DNA of 64,000 nt, taken from assembly GCF_001307105.1 (NCBI RefSeq), contig NZ_LGYN01000001.1, forward strand, positions 620,001 to 684,000, in the 5' to 3' direction. The notes beneath the pieces are model-generated. The model did not search any database and was not told the DNA's origin. It saw only the letters and a program-made list of their open reading frames with translations. Position 1 is the stretch's first letter, and each line of letters opens with the position of its first letter. Both the position numbers and the translations under genes were made by a program. The stretch comes from Bacillus australimaris. Lineage in GTDB: Bacteria > Bacillota > Bacilli > Bacillales > Bacillaceae. Below are positions 47,616 through 57,550 of this stretch, in pieces.

Positions 47616-48131
47616 TTACTTTTCGACTTTTGGTGCAAGCATGAGGAACATGCTACGTCCGTCCATCTTAGGTTTTGTTTCTACTGTTGCTACTTCAGCG
47701 CAAGCTTCAGAGAAACGGTCTAACACGCGCTGTCCGATTTCTTTATGCGTAATCGCACGGCCTTTAAAGCGGATAGAAGCTTTCACTTTATCTCCCTTTT
47801 CAAGGAATTTGATTGCATTACGGAGCTTCGTGTTAAAATCATGTTCATCGATTGTCGGGCTCAACCGAACTTCTTTTAAGCTAATGATTTTTTGATTCTT
47901 ACGTGCCTCTTTTTCCTTCTTCTGCTGTTCGAATCGGAACTTACCATAGTCCATGATTCGGCAAACAGGTGGTTTTGCATTTGCAGCAACTAACACAAGG
48001 TCAAGATTAGCTTTAGCAGCAATTTCCAGAGCTTCCTGGCGGGTTTTAATCCCCAGCTGATCGCCATTTTGTCCGATCAAACGAACTTCACGCGCACGAA
48101 TACCTTCATTAACTAATTGATCTTTGCTAAT
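47616..48131 (-). CDS. infC: Translation initiation factor IF-3, AUU start
   Basis: Keeps 30S subunits free and checks the initiator codon-anticodon match. I place the start at ATT (48129-48131), giving a 171-residue protein beginning [20 protein letters not shown] (first residue read as Met). GGAGGTG lies 7 nt before it, and no in-frame ATG or GTG exists in this region; the TTG 17 codons downstream would delete conserved residues. A rare AUU start is the known autoregulatory feature of infC. Domain N (to about 80) contains [18 protein letters not shown]; domain C has [16 protein letters not shown] and [14 protein letters not shown] end. First gene of the operon. Confidence 0.95.
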   Translation of the reverse strand: MSKDQLVNEGIRAREVRLIGQNGDQLGIKTRQEALEIAAKANLDLVLVAANAKPPVCRIMDYGKFRFEQQKKEKEARKNQKIISLKEVRLSPTIDEHDFNTKLRNAIKFLEKGDKVKASIRFKGRAITHKEIGQRVLDRFSEACAEVATVETKPKMDGRSMFLMLAPKVEK

Positions 48132-48146
48132 AGTGAGCCACCTCCA

Positions 48147-48347
48147 TGAGATTTTGAATTGAGTTCACAATTCATTTTGACCATTTCGTTGTATGTTTTA
48201 CAGGCAAACAAAAAGTGTGGGCATATAAAACACCCACACTGCGAACATTTGCATGAAAAAATAAATGTACGGTCAACCTGTCAACTACAAACATGTGTCA
48301 ATCAGGTGAGAAGCGGGTGCTTCTGCTTGTGATATCTATTCAATTCG
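48147..48347 (-). ncRNA. infC operon leader with L20-controlled attenuator
   Basis: From the predicted start near 48347 to the infC Shine-Dalgarno lies a leader of over 200 nt with several hairpins (for example AGAAGC/GCTTCT near 48307-48322). A terminator with AGTGTGGG/CCCACACT arms and five T lies at 48210-48241. In B. subtilis L20 binds such a leader, mimicking its 23S site, to favour termination. The leader and terminator are seen here; L20 binding is inferred. Confidence 0.8.
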
Positions 48348-48353
48348 TTAATT

Positions 48354-48382
48354 ATTCTACACAATTTTCATTTGTCCGTCAA
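48354..48382 (-). promoter_or_regulatory. SigA promoter of infC-rpmI-rplT
   Basis: Minus strand -35 TTGACG (48377-48382), 17-nt spacer, -10 TAGAAT (48354-48359). It starts the attenuated leader. Confidence 0.8.
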
Positions 48383-48462
48383 GTAACCGAACTCTTGAAA
48401 CAACTTTTTCATTTTAGCATGATGAGATGAATTGGGCAAGTCTTTTTCAAACAATGACGCTA

Positions 48463-49158
48463 TTAAAGGATCAATTGCATAAAGATCGGGATGACAATAA
48501 CGGTCACAACCCCTACAACCACAACAGCGATGCTTGCCATAGCGGCTTCTACTTCACCCATCTCAATTCCAACAGAAACGCCAAGCGCATGTCCTGATGT
48601 ACCAAGTGCAAGACCCTTTGCCACTGGGTTTTTAATACGAAATAATTTTAAGAAGAAGGCACCTAGTGCATAGACAATGACTGCATTAAATATAACCGCA
48701 AAGGCTGTGATATCGGCGATTCCACCAATATCTTTTGCAATCGGAAGAGCAATTGCTGTTGTCGCTGCTTGTGGAAGCATGCTTTTCATCACAGCTGCAT
48801 CAAGATGAATCCCTTTTGCTACGACATACACGATCGTAATGGAACAAAGTGAACCTACAAATATAGCGGATAAAATTTGCCACCAATATTTTTTCAGCAA
48901 GGCTCGCTGCTTATAAAGCGGAATGGCAAAAGCAATGGTAGCAGGCTCTAAGAAAAACTTGATAATCTTGCCGCCCTCATTATAATCTGCATAGGAAAAA
49001 CCGCCGACTTTCAAAAATAAAATGCCCAGCACCATCGCCACAAACAGCGGGGTGAACAGGAAGAAACCTTTTGATTTTTTAAATAAGAACGTCCCTATTC
49101 CAAAAGCGACTAATGAGACGACAATGCCAAAATAAGGACTCATCGTACTTGTACCCAT
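48463..49158 (-). CDS. pftB: Pyruvate transport subunit PftB (LrgB family)
   Basis: Membrane protein of 231 residues in the LrgB/CidB family, about six to seven helices. In B. subtilis PftA and PftB (YsbA/YsbB) form a facilitated pyruvate transporter. Visible family signs are [38 protein letters not shown] and [20 protein letters not shown]. It follows pftA by 14 nt with a good AAAGGAGAG site, downstream of the LytST system that controls the pair. Confidence 0.92.
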   Translation of the reverse strand: MGTSTMSPYFGIVVSLVAFGIGTFLFKKSKGFFLFTPLFVAMVLGILFLKVGGFSYADYNEGGKIIKFFLEPATIAFAIPLYKQRALLKKYWWQILSAIFVGSLCSITIVYVVAKGIHLDAAVMKSMLPQAATTAIALPIAKDIGGIADITAFAVIFNAVIVYALGAFFLKLFRIKNPVAKGLALGTSGHALGVSVGIEMGEVEAAMASIAVVVVGVVTVIVIPIFMQLIL

Positions 49159-49172
49159 TTTGCATCTCTCCT

Positions 49173-49616
49173 TTAATGCGTACTTGAAGCTGGTTTATTT
49201 GAATGAGAAGGAGCAGATTTACTCTCCTTTGTCTCTTTACGTTTCTGCGGTCTTTCTGATAATTGCATAAGAAGCTGCGTGAACAGCCCTGTCGCTGCAA
49301 GTAACATAATGGTTGCAATGATAATGACGCCGACTACTTGCACACCTACTTCTTGCATAACACCTAGTGATTGAATGACCGAGATTCCAGAGGGAACAAA
49401 TAGAAAGCTAATGAGTCCTGTCAATGATGTACCTAATTGCTCCACCTGCTCCAGTTTGACGATTTTCGTTGTTAACAGAACAAATAATAGAACCAAACCA
49501 ATCACGGATGCGGGCATCGGGATCGGCAAATACATTGAAATGAGATTAGAAATGAACATTACGGTTGCAAAAATAAATGCTTGAGATAGAAATCCATATA
49601 CTTTCGTGGCACTCAT
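49173..49616 (-). CDS. pftA: Pyruvate transport subunit PftA (LrgA family)
   Basis: Holin-like LrgA/CidA family membrane protein of 147 residues; four hydrophobic segments within the first 120 residues, with [20 protein letters not shown] and [17 protein letters not shown] as family motifs. The tail is polar and Lys/Ser-rich. It forms the pyruvate facilitator with PftB. A cre-like site lies 53 nt upstream at the promoter, so glucose repression via CcpA is likely in addition to LytT activation. Confidence 0.92.
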   Translation of the reverse strand: MSATKVYGFLSQAFIFATVMFISNLISMYLPIPMPASVIGLVLLFVLLTTKIVKLEQVEQLGTSLTGLISFLFVPSGISVIQSLGVMQEVGVQVVGVIIIATIMLLAATGLFTQLLMQLSERPQKRKETKESKSAPSHSNKPASSTH

Positions 49617-49647
49617 GCCCTTTCACCTCTTTCTTCGACTGCCCTCA

Positions 49648-49683
49648 GTATACGGCATGAAATAAACGAATAAAGCGTTTACA
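49648..49683 (-). promoter_or_regulatory. pftAB promoter with cre site
   Basis: TGTAAACGCTTTAT (minus strand, 49670-49683) matches 13 of 14 positions of the cre consensus. A TATACT -10 lies at 49648-49653, so the cre covers the -35 region, which is otherwise weak. This fits both CcpA repression and dependence on an activator. Confidence 0.7.
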
Positions 49684-49740
49684 ATAAAACTCACCAGATT
49701 CAATGACTGAAATGCAAAAAACGAGTATTGAAATACAAAG

Positions 49741-49775
49741 AAAAAAAGCCGCCCTATTCTAGCAGGAGCGACTTC
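49741..49775 (-). terminator. Terminator at the end of lytT
   Basis: A hairpin AGTCGCTCCT/AGGGCGGCTT (with wobble pairs) followed by seven T on the minus strand overlaps the last lytT codons and separates lytST from pftAB. Confidence 0.7.
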
Positions 49776-50488
49776 TTTAATTCTTTCGCATATGTACGGC
49801 TGACTGGAATGATTGATCCGTCTGTCATATGTAGATTATATGTCGAGTTAAACCATGGCTGTACTTCCTTCATATGAGAGGTGTTCACGATATAGCTTCG
49901 ATGAACCCTCATAAAATAAGCTTCAGGCAATTTCTTTTCGATGACCACGAGTGGTTCTGTGACCTCATACATGTGATCTTTTGTTTTTACGACCTTTTTT
50001 CCTTCACTGAGTCCAACATACATGATCTCTTCCACTTGCAGGATAACAATTGAGTCATCGACTGAGATCGCTAATTTTTGCTGGTGGGGTATTTTCTCAT
50101 CTGGCAGCTGATGCTCTTGCGTTTCAGCAGATTTCCATTTTTTAAACTTTTGGATGGTCTGGAGCAGCCGCTCTTCGTCAAATGGTTTTGTTAAGTAATC
50201 AAGCGCACTTACCTCAAACGCCTTCAGCGCATATTGATCAAAAGCTGTCGCAAATACAATCGCTGGCGGATTAGACATTCGGTTGAGCCTTTTGGCAATA
50301 TCAAATCCGTTTTCACCAGATAAATCAATGTCTAAAAAGAGCAGATCCGGCTTATGATCGACCATCCGGTCAAAAGCCGATTCTATATTTTCTGCTTCCT
50401 CTATTTGAACATCCTCTTTCGTTCTTCGTAATAAGTATTTTAATTCATCTCTTGCTAACACTTCATCATCTACGATTAATACCTTCAT
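49754..50488 (-). CDS. lytT: Response regulator LytT (LytTR DNA-binding domain)
   Basis: Two-component response regulator, about 244 residues. The receiver domain (1-120) shows LIVDDEVLARDEL, the phospho-acceptor aspartate in DLLFLDIDLSG and the lysine in YLTKPFDEERLL. The C-terminal LytTR domain (about 140-240) includes the RVHRSYIVNTSH and ISRTYA-type VSRTYAKEL motifs. It activates pftAB in response to pyruvate in B. subtilis. The ATG at 50488 shares a base with the lytS stop, so translation is coupled; a TTG one codon earlier is an alternative. Confidence 0.95.
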   Translation of the reverse strand: MKVLIVDDEVLARDELKYLLRRTKEDVQIEEAENIESAFDRMVDHKPDLLFLDIDLSGENGFDIAKRLNRMSNPPAIVFATAFDQYALKAFEVSALDYLTKPFDEERLLQTIQKFKKWKSAETQEHQLPDEKIPHQQKLAISVDDSIVILQVEEIMYVGLSEGKKVVKTKDHMYEVTEPLVVIEKKLPEAYFMRVHRSYIVNTSHMKEVQPWFNSTYNLHMTDGSIIPVSRTYAKELKKSLLLE

Positions 50489-52245
50489 CAACGAGAATCA
50501 TCCTTTTTTACATAGTCAATTGGAATGAGAAATGAGATGTCTGTGCCTTGGTCACTATGAATGGATAAAGCGGCTTGTCTGCCAAAAATTCCTCTTAACC
50601 GCTGATCCAAATTATAAAGGGCCGTACCCGTTCCTTCTAGTGATTCGACAGGCGCTTTTAATAGCTGATCCTTCTTGTCCTCTTCGATCCCCTGTCCATT
50701 ATCTGCCACTTTCATATAGACATGTCCATCTTTCATCAAAGCGGATACGATGACTTCACAATTCGTTTGATGTTTAGGAAAAGCATGTCTCACTGCGTTT
50801 TCAACAAGCACCTGAAGCACAAAGGGCGGAATCATCACCTGCTCCAGCTCCTTTTCAATTTGAAAGGCCACATGATATTTATTTGGAAACCTCGCTTGTT
50901 CAAGTGACAAATATGCCTCTACATGCTGAATCTCTTTATGCATTGGAATCAGGAGCTGACGGGCACCTTGCAAATTTGAGCGGAAATAAATACTCAGCTG
51001 CAGCAGCAGCTTCCTTGCCATCTCCACATTCGTTCTGCACAAAACAGAGATGGTATTAATGGCGTTAAATAAAAAGTGCGGATTCACTTGTGCTTGAAGT
51101 GCTTTGATCTCTGCATCTTTTAACAGACGGCTCTGGGTTTCTGCCTCTCCAAGCTCAAGCTGTGTTGAAAACAGCATCGCCAAACCTTCTGCAAGCTCCT
51201 CTTCCACCCTGCTTAATCCAACTGGAGAGTTAAAGTACATTTTTAACGTTCCGATCGTTTGACCATTAGAGGTGAGCGGCAGCACAATCGCCGCTTCAAG
51301 AGGGCAATGCGCAACGGAACAATTAATTTCATCTTTCGAATGCGCCTTCATAATTTTACCGCTCATCAATACTTGTCTCGACAGCCCTGTAATCAGGCTT
51401 TTAGACGGAATATGATGGTCCGTTCCATCTCCGACATGCGCTAAAATCTTTTCTGTATCTGTTAAGGAGACCGCATCTGTTTCCGTTAACCGATGAATGA
51501 TCTCAGCTACACTTTTACACGACTGTTCATTTAACCCTTGGCGGAAAAAAGGCAGCGTTTGATCGGCGATCGAAAATACACGATGTGTCTGCATCGCCTT
51601 TGCCTGCTCTTCTTGCCGAATGACTGACTGTAAAATTGATAAAAAGATAAAGCTGCCGATCCCATTCACCAAGATCATCGGCAGGGCAATAATACTGACA
51701 AGCCCCCATGCATCAGCAAATGGCCTTGCAAACAGAAGAATAATGATCATCTGTAATGATTCCATCGCCACACCAAAAAGAGCTGCTTGGCGCGGAGTCA
51801 CCATTCGATTTTTCCGCTTAAACCGGCTGCCAACATAACCTGCAATGATACCCGCTAAAATTGAAGAAATGGCACAGCTGAGTGCCGTGCTCCCTCCTAG
51901 TGAATAGCGATGGAGCCCAGCTAAAAGCCCTGCACCAATCCCAACAAACGGTCCACCGATCAAACCGCCCATTTCAATCCCCATAATTCTCGTATTGGCG
52001 ATAGAGCTTGACGAACCAAGATGATAAGAAAACTCATGATTCATGATGATTTGCTGCTGGATTTCAATTCCTGTGTAATTGCTGATAATACTAAAAGAGG
52101 CAAAAATAAAGACAAGAATTGCTTTTTTCCGAAATCCTTGATTATGAAGCAATAGATTGCGAAAGCCCTTCACATGGGCAAGCACAAAGCCTAAAATAAC
52201 GATGATCCCTACACGCTCGATCATCATAATAATTAAATGAAGCAA
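50488..52245 (-). CDS. lytS: Sensor histidine kinase LytS
   Basis: Membrane sensor kinase of about 585 residues. Domains in order: a 5TM-LYT membrane sensor (about 1-195), a GAF domain (about 220-355), the His_kinase dimerisation segment with [19 protein letters not shown] (phospho-acceptor His), and an ATPase domain with [10 protein letters not shown] and [13 protein letters not shown]. In B. subtilis LytST responds to extracellular pyruvate. The start is taken as TTG at 52245, with GAGGTGG just before, giving [13 protein letters not shown] as in B. subtilis; a GTG three codons earlier overlaps that site. Confidence 0.93.
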   Translation of the reverse strand: MLHLIIMMIERVGIIVILGFVLAHVKGFRNLLLHNQGFRKKAILVFIFASFSIISNYTGIEIQQQIIMNHEFSYHLGSSSSIANTRIMGIEMGGLIGGPFVGIGAGLLAGLHRYSLGGSTALSCAISSILAGIIAGYVGSRFKRKNRMVTPRQAALFGVAMESLQMIIILLFARPFADAWGLVSIIALPMILVNGIGSFIFLSILQSVIRQEEQAKAMQTHRVFSIADQTLPFFRQGLNEQSCKSVAEIIHRLTETDAVSLTDTEKILAHVGDGTDHHIPSKSLITGLSRQVLMSGKIMKAHSKDEINCSVAHCPLEAAIVLPLTSNGQTIGTLKMYFNSPVGLSRVEEELAEGLAMLFSTQLELGEAETQSRLLKDAEIKALQAQVNPHFLFNAINTISVLCRTNVEMARKLLLQLSIYFRSNLQGARQLLIPMHKEIQHVEAYLSLEQARFPNKYHVAFQIEKELEQVMIPPFVLQVLVENAVRHAFPKHQTNCEVIVSALMKDGHVYMKVADNGQGIEEDKKDQLLKAPVESLEGTGTALYNLDQRLRGIFGRQAALSIHSDQGTDISFLIPIDYVKKDDSR

Positions 52246-52421
52246 ACCAGCCACCTCAATTGATGTATGTCTTCTCTACTGTCTTTCTATTCTATCATGT
52301 GCGGTCAATGATCAAAGATCTCTCAAATCTTTTCTTTATTGCCCTCTCCTTCTATTGTAAAATGAACATGAGCCTGTCACTTGCAATTGAAGGTAACACA
52401 TACATAACAAGGGAGAAGATC

Positions 52422-53201
52422 ATGAAAGCCGTATTTTTCGATTTAGATGATACTTTGCTTTGGGATGAAAAAAGCATTCACACAACTTTTCAGGAAACTT
52501 GCCGGGAAGCGGAAAAGAAATATGGACTTGATCCAGAATCGTTTGAACAGATTGTACGTGAAGAAGCAAGAAAGCTGTACTCTTCCTATGAAACATATGA
52601 TTATACTGTCATGATCGGCATTAATCCTTTCGAAGGACTGTGGTCCAATTTTAGTGAACCGATTAGCGAAGGCTTTCAAAAACTGAACGCCCTTGCGCCA
52701 GAGTATCGCAAAAACGCTTGGACCAATGGCTTAAAAGCAGCAGGAATCGACGATGAGGCATTTGGACAATATTTGGCTGATTTCTTTGCAGCAGAGCGCA
52801 GAAAACGCCCATATGTCTATGAAGAAACATATCCTGTTTTAGACCGTCTGAAAGGCAGCTACGAATTGCTCCTTTTAACAAACGGAGATCCTAGTCTTCA
52901 AAAGGAAAAACTTGCTGGTGTCCCTGAGCTTGCACCTTATTTTAATGAGATTGTGATTTCAGGAGATTACGGGAAAGGCAAGCCTGACCCTGGTATCTTT
53001 GAGCACTGCCTTCAGCTGTTAAACCTCACAAAAGACGAAGTCATCATGGTTGGAGATAATCCAAAAACAGATATTCTCGGCGCCTCTCGTGTTGGCATCC
53101 AAACCGTTTGGATCAACCGCCATGACAAGAAAAATGAAACAGATGTGACACCTGATTATGAAATCAAAGACTTACATGAATTGTTTGATATATTAAAATA
53201 G
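52422..53201 (+). CDS. ysaA: HAD-superfamily hydrolase YsaA
   Basis: Cytosolic phosphatase-type HAD protein of 259 residues; the physiological substrate is unknown. Motif I is [10 protein letters not shown] near residue 5-14 with the nucleophilic aspartate, motif [11 protein letters not shown], motif III lysine in GDYGKGKPD, and motif [16 protein letters not shown] helical cap lies between residues 20 and 95. Start at 52422 has AAGGGAGAAG upstream and [11 protein letters not shown] as N-terminus; the longer upstream frame is non-coding leader. Located between lytS and thrS as in B. subtilis. Confidence 0.9.
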   Translation: MKAVFFDLDDTLLWDEKSIHTTFQETCREAEKKYGLDPESFEQIVREEARKLYSSYETYDYTVMIGINPFEGLWSNFSEPISEGFQKLNALAPEYRKNAWTNGLKAAGIDDEAFGQYLADFFAAERRKRPYVYEETYPVLDRLKGSYELLLLTNGDPSLQKEKLAGVPELAPYFNEIVISGDYGKGKPDPGIFEHCLQLLNLTKDEVIMVGDNPKTDILGASRVGIQTVWINRHDKKNETDVTPDYEIKDLHELFDILK

Positions 53202-53242
53202 AACAAAAACACCCTTTCTGATGAGATTGGGTGTTTTTGTTC
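53201..53242. terminator. Bidirectional terminator between ysaA and the PAS-chemoreceptor gene
   Basis: Perfect 14-bp arms GAACAAAAACACCC and GGGTGTTTTTGTTC with a 14-nt loop between the two convergent stop codons. Confidence 0.92.
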
Positions 53243-53247
53243 TTCAG

Positions 53248-54168
53248 CTAAACAATCGCCGCTAAATTTTGTGCTTGCCGGTCTAAGCCGCGGGCTGCTT
53301 CTCCTACGATGATGAATTCCTCGCTTGCCTGTTTTACAAGATCCCGGTTTGTAAACACGGTTGTCTTTGCCCGGCTTGTTCCGCTGCTGACCTTCTCTAC
53401 TTCTGTATGAATCGCCTTCACATATCGATCTACCTTGACAATCGCTTCTTTTGAATCTGTCGCAAGCTTTCGAATTTCTGCAGCCACCACACTAAAGCCA
53501 TTACCATAGGAACCCGCATGTGCCGCTTCGATTGCCGCATTTAAGGCGAGCAGCTGGGTTTGCGAGGAAATGCTGTTAATGGTTGCAGCAATGGAGCTGA
53601 TGGAGTCTACTTGCTCCATTAATCCTTCTAGCAGGCTCATATTTTGATCGGTTTCGTTTGCTATATGATCAAAGGAAGCGTTGACACTTCGACTATGCTG
53701 GATGCCCACTTCTGCACGCTCCATTAATTTCGCAGACATCTCCTTTAAATCTTCCACGACCTGTTTCATTTTATTTTCTCTCTCCGTAATATCTGTCGCC
53801 ACTTTGACAACACCCACTACGTTTCCTACTTCATTTCGAACAGGTGAATATGTCGCTTCAAGCCATAAGCTGCTGCCGTTTTTTGTGATCCGCTGCACTT
53901 TTTCCTGAAAGACTTGACCTTCTCTCAAATGCTTCCAAAACGTGTGATAGCTTGTATGTTCTGCAATATGCGGAGGACAGAACTGTTTATGTTTAAGGCC
54001 GATCATCTCTGGCTTAGAATATCCCATGGCTTTTGCAAAAATATCGTTCACCCATAGAACTTCACCTTTCACATTAAATTCAATCATTGCCAGTGAGTGC
54101 TCTAATGCACGAAGAACAGCTGCTTGCTCCAATACTTGTGACGATAAAGTGTTTGTTGTTTGCATCAT
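53248..54168 (-). CDS. Soluble PAS-domain methyl-accepting chemotaxis-type protein
   Basis: Cytosolic receptor-like protein of about 306 residues without membrane segments. A PAS domain (about 20-128) includes [20 protein letters not shown] and a PAC-type [13 protein letters not shown] end. The rest is a short MCP signalling domain; its tip [20 protein letters not shown] and [14 protein letters not shown] matches chemoreceptors that contact CheA and CheW. It likely senses redox or a small ligand and feeds taxis. ATG at 54168 has GGGGGA 9 nt upstream; an earlier ATG is too close. I do not recall it at this locus in B. subtilis. Confidence 0.82.
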   Translation of the reverse strand: MMQTTNTLSSQVLEQAAVLRALEHSLAMIEFNVKGEVLWVNDIFAKAMGYSKPEMIGLKHKQFCPPHIAEHTSYHTFWKHLREGQVFQEKVQRITKNGSSLWLEATYSPVRNEVGNVVGVVKVATDITERENKMKQVVEDLKEMSAKLMERAEVGIQHSRSVNASFDHIANETDQNMSLLEGLMEQVDSISSIAATINSISSQTQLLALNAAIEAAHAGSYGNGFSVVAAEIRKLATDSKEAIVKVDRYVKAIHTEVEKVSSGTSRAKTTVFTNRDLVKQASEEFIIVGEAARGLDRQAQNLAAIV

Positions 54169-54290
54169 TGCTTTCATTCCCCCAATTTGTCTCGAACCAT
54201 TAGTACATACTTACCCATACTTTTGTACTAGCTAAACGTATCTTTTCAAGAATTGGATCAATTGTGGAGGATGTTTTTCAAAAAGAAAAA

Positions 54291-54319
54291 AGCCAGTGAT
54301 CTCAAAAGAATCACTGGCT
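54291..54319 (-). terminator. Terminator after thrS
   Basis: Perfect arms AGCCAGTGAT and ATCACTGGCT with a nine-base loop, then six T on the minus strand, after the thrS stop. Confidence 0.9.
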
Positions 54320-54324
54320 GCTAA

Positions 54325-56265
54325 TTATTTTTTCGCTTCTGCTACTGCATGTTTTACAAAGGCTTCGAGATCCATTGTTTCTGAATCTTGTTCCCCGTAT
54401 TTTCTTACATTGACAGCGCCATTTTCTGCTTCTTGATCTCCGACGACAAGCATGTACGGAATCTTTTGCATTTGCGCTTCTCTAATTTTGTATCCGATCT
54501 TTTCATCACGGCTGTCAAGCTCTACACGAAGACCTTCAAGCTGTAAACGTTCTTGTACTTTTTTCGCATAGTCTAAATGAACAGACGGTGAAACCGGAAT
54601 GACCTGGAACTGTACAGGCGCCAGCCATGTTGGAAGGGCTCCTTTGTATTCTTCAATTAAGAAGGCAACGAAGCGTTCCATTGTAGAGACAACGCCTCTA
54701 TGAATCACGACTGGACGATGGTGCTTTCCATCTTCTCCGATATATGTGAGATCAAAGCGTTCTGGAAGTAAGAAATCAAGCTGTACAGTGGATAATGTCT
54801 CTTCTTTTCCAAGAGCTGTCTTCACTTGTACATCAAGCTTCGGACCATAAAATGCCGCTTCGCCTTCTGCTTCATAATAGTCATGACCAAGCTCGTCCAT
54901 TGCATCCTTCAGCATCGATTGTGCTTTATTCCACATTGCATCATCATCGAAATACTTCTCCGTATCTTCTGGATCACGGTAAGATAAACGGAATGTATAA
55001 TCATTCAAGCCAAAGTCTTGATACACTTCTTCAATTAAACGGACTGTGCGGATGAACTCATCTTTAATTTGATCTGGACGAACAAAGATGTGTGCATCGT
55101 TTAATGTCATACCACGAACACGCTGAAGACCGGATAAGGCACCTGACATTTCATAGCGGTGCATTGTACCAAGCTCTGCAATACGAATTGGCAATTCACG
55201 ATAGCTATGCGGCTCGTTTTTATAAATCATCATATGGTGCGGACAGTTCATTGGACGAAGAACAAGATCTTCGTTGTCCATTTCCATCACTGGGAACATG
55301 TCATCTTGATAATGCGCCCAGTGTCCTGATGTTTTATACAATTCGACATTCGCAAGAACTGGTGTGTACACATGCTCATAGCCAAGACGCACTTCTTTAT
55401 CGACAATGTAACGTTCAATAACGCGGCGGATCGTTGCGCCTTTTGGCAGCCAAAGCGGTAGACCTTGACCTACCTTTTGAGAGTTCGCAAACAGTTTGAG
55501 CTCTTTTCCTAGTTTACGGTGATCGCGTTCTTTCGCTTCTTCGAGCAGACGTAAGTGCTCATTTAAATCTTCTTTGTTGAAGAAAGCTGTTCCGTAAATG
55601 CGTTGAAGCATTTGGTTGTTACTGTCGCCTCTCCAGTATGCACCTGCAAGGCTTAACAGTTTGAACTCTTTAATTTTCCCTGTAGACGGCAAGTGAATTC
55701 CGCGGCAGAGGTCAAAGAATTCACCCTGCTCATAAATGGTGACAGCTTCACCTTCTGGGATCGCTTCTAACAGCTCAAGCTTCAATTCATCACCAATGGC
55801 TTCAAAGCGCTTTTTCGCTTCTTCTCTTGATACTTCAATACGCTCAATCGGCAGATTGCTGTTAATGATTTTTTTCATTTCTTTTTCAATCTTTGGTAAG
55901 TCTTCAGGTGTAATGGCAACATCAATGTCTACATCATAGTAGAAGCCATTTTCAATCACAGGACCTACGCCGAACTGAACGTGATGCTCTTTTCCATACA
56001 GGCGTTTGATCGCTTGTGCTAGTAAATGGGCTGTGCTGTGACGCATAATGTCGAGTGCTTCTTCACTTTTATCTGTGATGATCTCGATTGTTCCGCTTTC
56101 TAATAGCGGCGTACGCAGATCTATTTCTTTGCCGTTCAATTTACCGGCAAGTGCTTTTTTCTTTAGGCCCGGGCTAATTGATGCCGCGATGTCTTCTGTT
56201 GTAGCTGTTTTGTCAAACTCCTTGACTGCTCCATCTGGAAATGTAAGTTGAATTTGTTCTGACAT
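54325..56265 (-). CDS. thrS: Threonyl-tRNA synthetase
   Basis: Class II synthetase charging tRNA-Thr, 646 residues. Domains in order: TGS (about 3-65), editing domain with [16 protein letters not shown] and the [15 protein letters not shown] segment (about 70-240), catalytic core with motif 2 [17 protein letters not shown] and the zinc cysteine in RPMNCPHH, motif 3 [15 protein letters not shown], and the anticodon-binding domain (about 540-646, [21 protein letters not shown]). Length fits the Bacillus enzyme. Controlled by a T-box leader. Confidence 0.98.
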   Translation of the reverse strand: MSEQIQLTFPDGAVKEFDKTATTEDIAASISPGLKKKALAGKLNGKEIDLRTPLLESGTIEIITDKSEEALDIMRHSTAHLLAQAIKRLYGKEHHVQFGVGPVIENGFYYDVDIDVAITPEDLPKIEKEMKKIINSNLPIERIEVSREEAKKRFEAIGDELKLELLEAIPEGEAVTIYEQGEFFDLCRGIHLPSTGKIKEFKLLSLAGAYWRGDSNNQMLQRIYGTAFFNKEDLNEHLRLLEEAKERDHRKLGKELKLFANSQKVGQGLPLWLPKGATIRRVIERYIVDKEVRLGYEHVYTPVLANVELYKTSGHWAHYQDDMFPVMEMDNEDLVLRPMNCPHHMMIYKNEPHSYRELPIRIAELGTMHRYEMSGALSGLQRVRGMTLNDAHIFVRPDQIKDEFIRTVRLIEEVYQDFGLNDYTFRLSYRDPEDTEKYFDDDAMWNKAQSMLKDAMDELGHDYYEAEGEAAFYGPKLDVQVKTALGKEETLSTVQLDFLLPERFDLTYIGEDGKHHRPVVIHRGVVSTMERFVAFLIEEYKGALPTWLAPVQFQVIPVSPSVHLDYAKKVQERLQLEGLRVELDSRDEKIGYKIREAQMQKIPYMLVVGDQEAENGAVNVRKYGEQDSETMDLEAFVKHAVAEAKK

Positions 56266-56289
56266 CTCTGGTCACTCCTTTTTTTGGCA

Positions 56290-56572
56290 ATATAAAAACC
56301 CCGCCCCCTGGAAAGGGACGAGGTTGAATAAACGGAATCGTGGTTCCACCCTTTTTCCCGTATTTACACCTTGCTTTTTCATAAGCAAATACGGCTTGTG
56401 TTTCGATAACGGGAATTCCCGTCAGCCATTACTAAAAAGTTCACAGCTGATGTTCAAAGGTGGTAAAGCAAATGGTCCTCTACTAGGAAGCTTTCAGCCG
56501 CGGCTTCCCTCTCTTTAAGCGGGTATTCATTCGTTCATGTCCTTATCAATACGGTCTCTGTATGCAGTTACA
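56290..56572 (-). ncRNA. T-box leader of thrS
   Basis: Minus-strand leader with the T-box core AAGGGTGGAACCACG (near 56340-56354), followed by a terminator made from ACCTCGTCCCT pairing with AGGGGGCGGGGT and a T-run (about 56294-56328). Tandem ACC threonine codons at 56459-56464 (TTTACCACC) fit the specifier position. Uncharged tRNA-Thr should permit read-through. Confidence 0.9.
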
Positions 56573-56576
56573 CCGT

Positions 56577-56605
56577 ATTATAAAACGTTTTTTCATGAAA
56601 ATCAA
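56577..56605 (-). promoter_or_regulatory. Promoter of thrS
   Basis: Minus strand -35 TTGATT (56600-56605), 17-nt spacer, -10 TATAAT (56577-56582), directly ahead of the T-box leader; the -35 overlaps the ytxC stop codon. Confidence 0.8.
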
Positions 56606-57471
56606 GAAAGCTTTTTACTTTTCTTGTCGAAATGGTCATCTACAAATTGAACATTCTGCTCTTGGAACGAATGAGGCGGGAACACCTCGACTCTTTCTTG
56701 AAAAATATTTTGAATGGTTTGCACCATCGAGTGACCCGTATCATTTGTAAATAAGTCAATCTTTTGCGGTGCAATGGATACGAGCGGTGCAATCAGCTGC
56801 GAATCAATATACATTGGATGCTCTCTTACAAACTGTCTGTCTATGTATTGTTTTTGATCACGCTCAGAAGCGTAGCGAAATTCCCAAATCACCAAGCGGT
56901 CCTGATGCACAACATGTACTTTTTCAAGCTTAGGCTCTCTTGCCATCACATAGTCTCGAAGGGATTGAATGAAGTTTTGATATTCTTGCTCCATTTTATA
57001 TTCTTCAATAGATACTTCAACATAGTTCTTCAGCCTTCGGTCATACTCTGCCAGCCTAAATGTCATAAATGAACCAATTGAAAAAATACCTTGCTGTAAA
57101 GAAATCGTCTCAAGCTCCTTTTTTAACAGAGCTTCTCTCGACGGCTCTTGATGAATGCCGGGAATATCATCTAAATCCCCGTTCATAATGCTGTGGGCGA
57201 TGGAAAGAATTTGGTGCTGTTCTTCTGGATCTTTAAATAAATAGGTGTTTTCAAGAATGCTGCGCATACGCTCATTTTCTTTGCATTCCAAAAAAAAGTG
57301 AACCAGTAATGGCCGCACAATGTGCTCAAGTGCTTCTTTTGATTCCTTCGCCTCTATGAGAAGCCGGTCTTTCCCTTGTTGAATTGACATGTGATGCCGA
57401 CTGTCCAAGTGTTCAGCAAGATGTAAAAAAGCGGCGGTATCATATTCATCTTCAAAGATTATTTCAAGCAT
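56602..57471 (-). CDS. ytxC: Sporulation-associated protein YtxC
   Basis: Protein of about 289 residues in the YtxC family, found in spore-forming Bacilli and annotated as sporulation-related; biochemical role unknown. It is soluble, mixed alpha/beta at first (MLEIIFEDEYDTAAFLHLAE), then helical, with REKLEKVHV-like and QDRLVIWEFRYAS segments. The start at 57471 follows TAGGGGGG; an in-frame start seven codons earlier overlaps that site. Located between thrS and ytxB as in B. subtilis. Confidence 0.85.
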   Translation of the reverse strand: MLEIIFEDEYDTAAFLHLAEHLDSRHHMSIQQGKDRLLIEAKESKEALEHIVRPLLVHFFLECKENERMRSILENTYLFKDPEEQHQILSIAHSIMNGDLDDIPGIHQEPSREALLKKELETISLQQGIFSIGSFMTFRLAEYDRRLKNYVEVSIEEYKMEQEYQNFIQSLRDYVMAREPKLEKVHVVHQDRLVIWEFRYASERDQKQYIDRQFVREHPMYIDSQLIAPLVSIAPQKIDLFTNDTGHSMVQTIQNIFQERVEVFPPHSFQEQNVQFVDDHFDKKSKKLS

Positions 57472-57526
57472 GTTTGTCCCCCCTAACGACATCTGTTACA
57501 TATATATGGGGAGAACATAAAAAATA

Positions 57527-57550
57527 GACGCCTAAAATAAATCAGGCATC
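57527..57550 (-). terminator. Terminator after ytxB
   Basis: Arms GATGCCT and AGGCGTC (minus strand, one wobble) with a 10-nt AT-rich loop, followed by TATTTTTT. It includes the ytxB stop. Confidence 0.65.

Noticed and set aside
52260..52421. A 54-codon N-terminal extension of ysaA
   Set aside because: The hydrophobic extension has no counterpart in HAD proteins; the ATG at 52422 has AAGGGAGAAG before it and starts at the catalytic motif.
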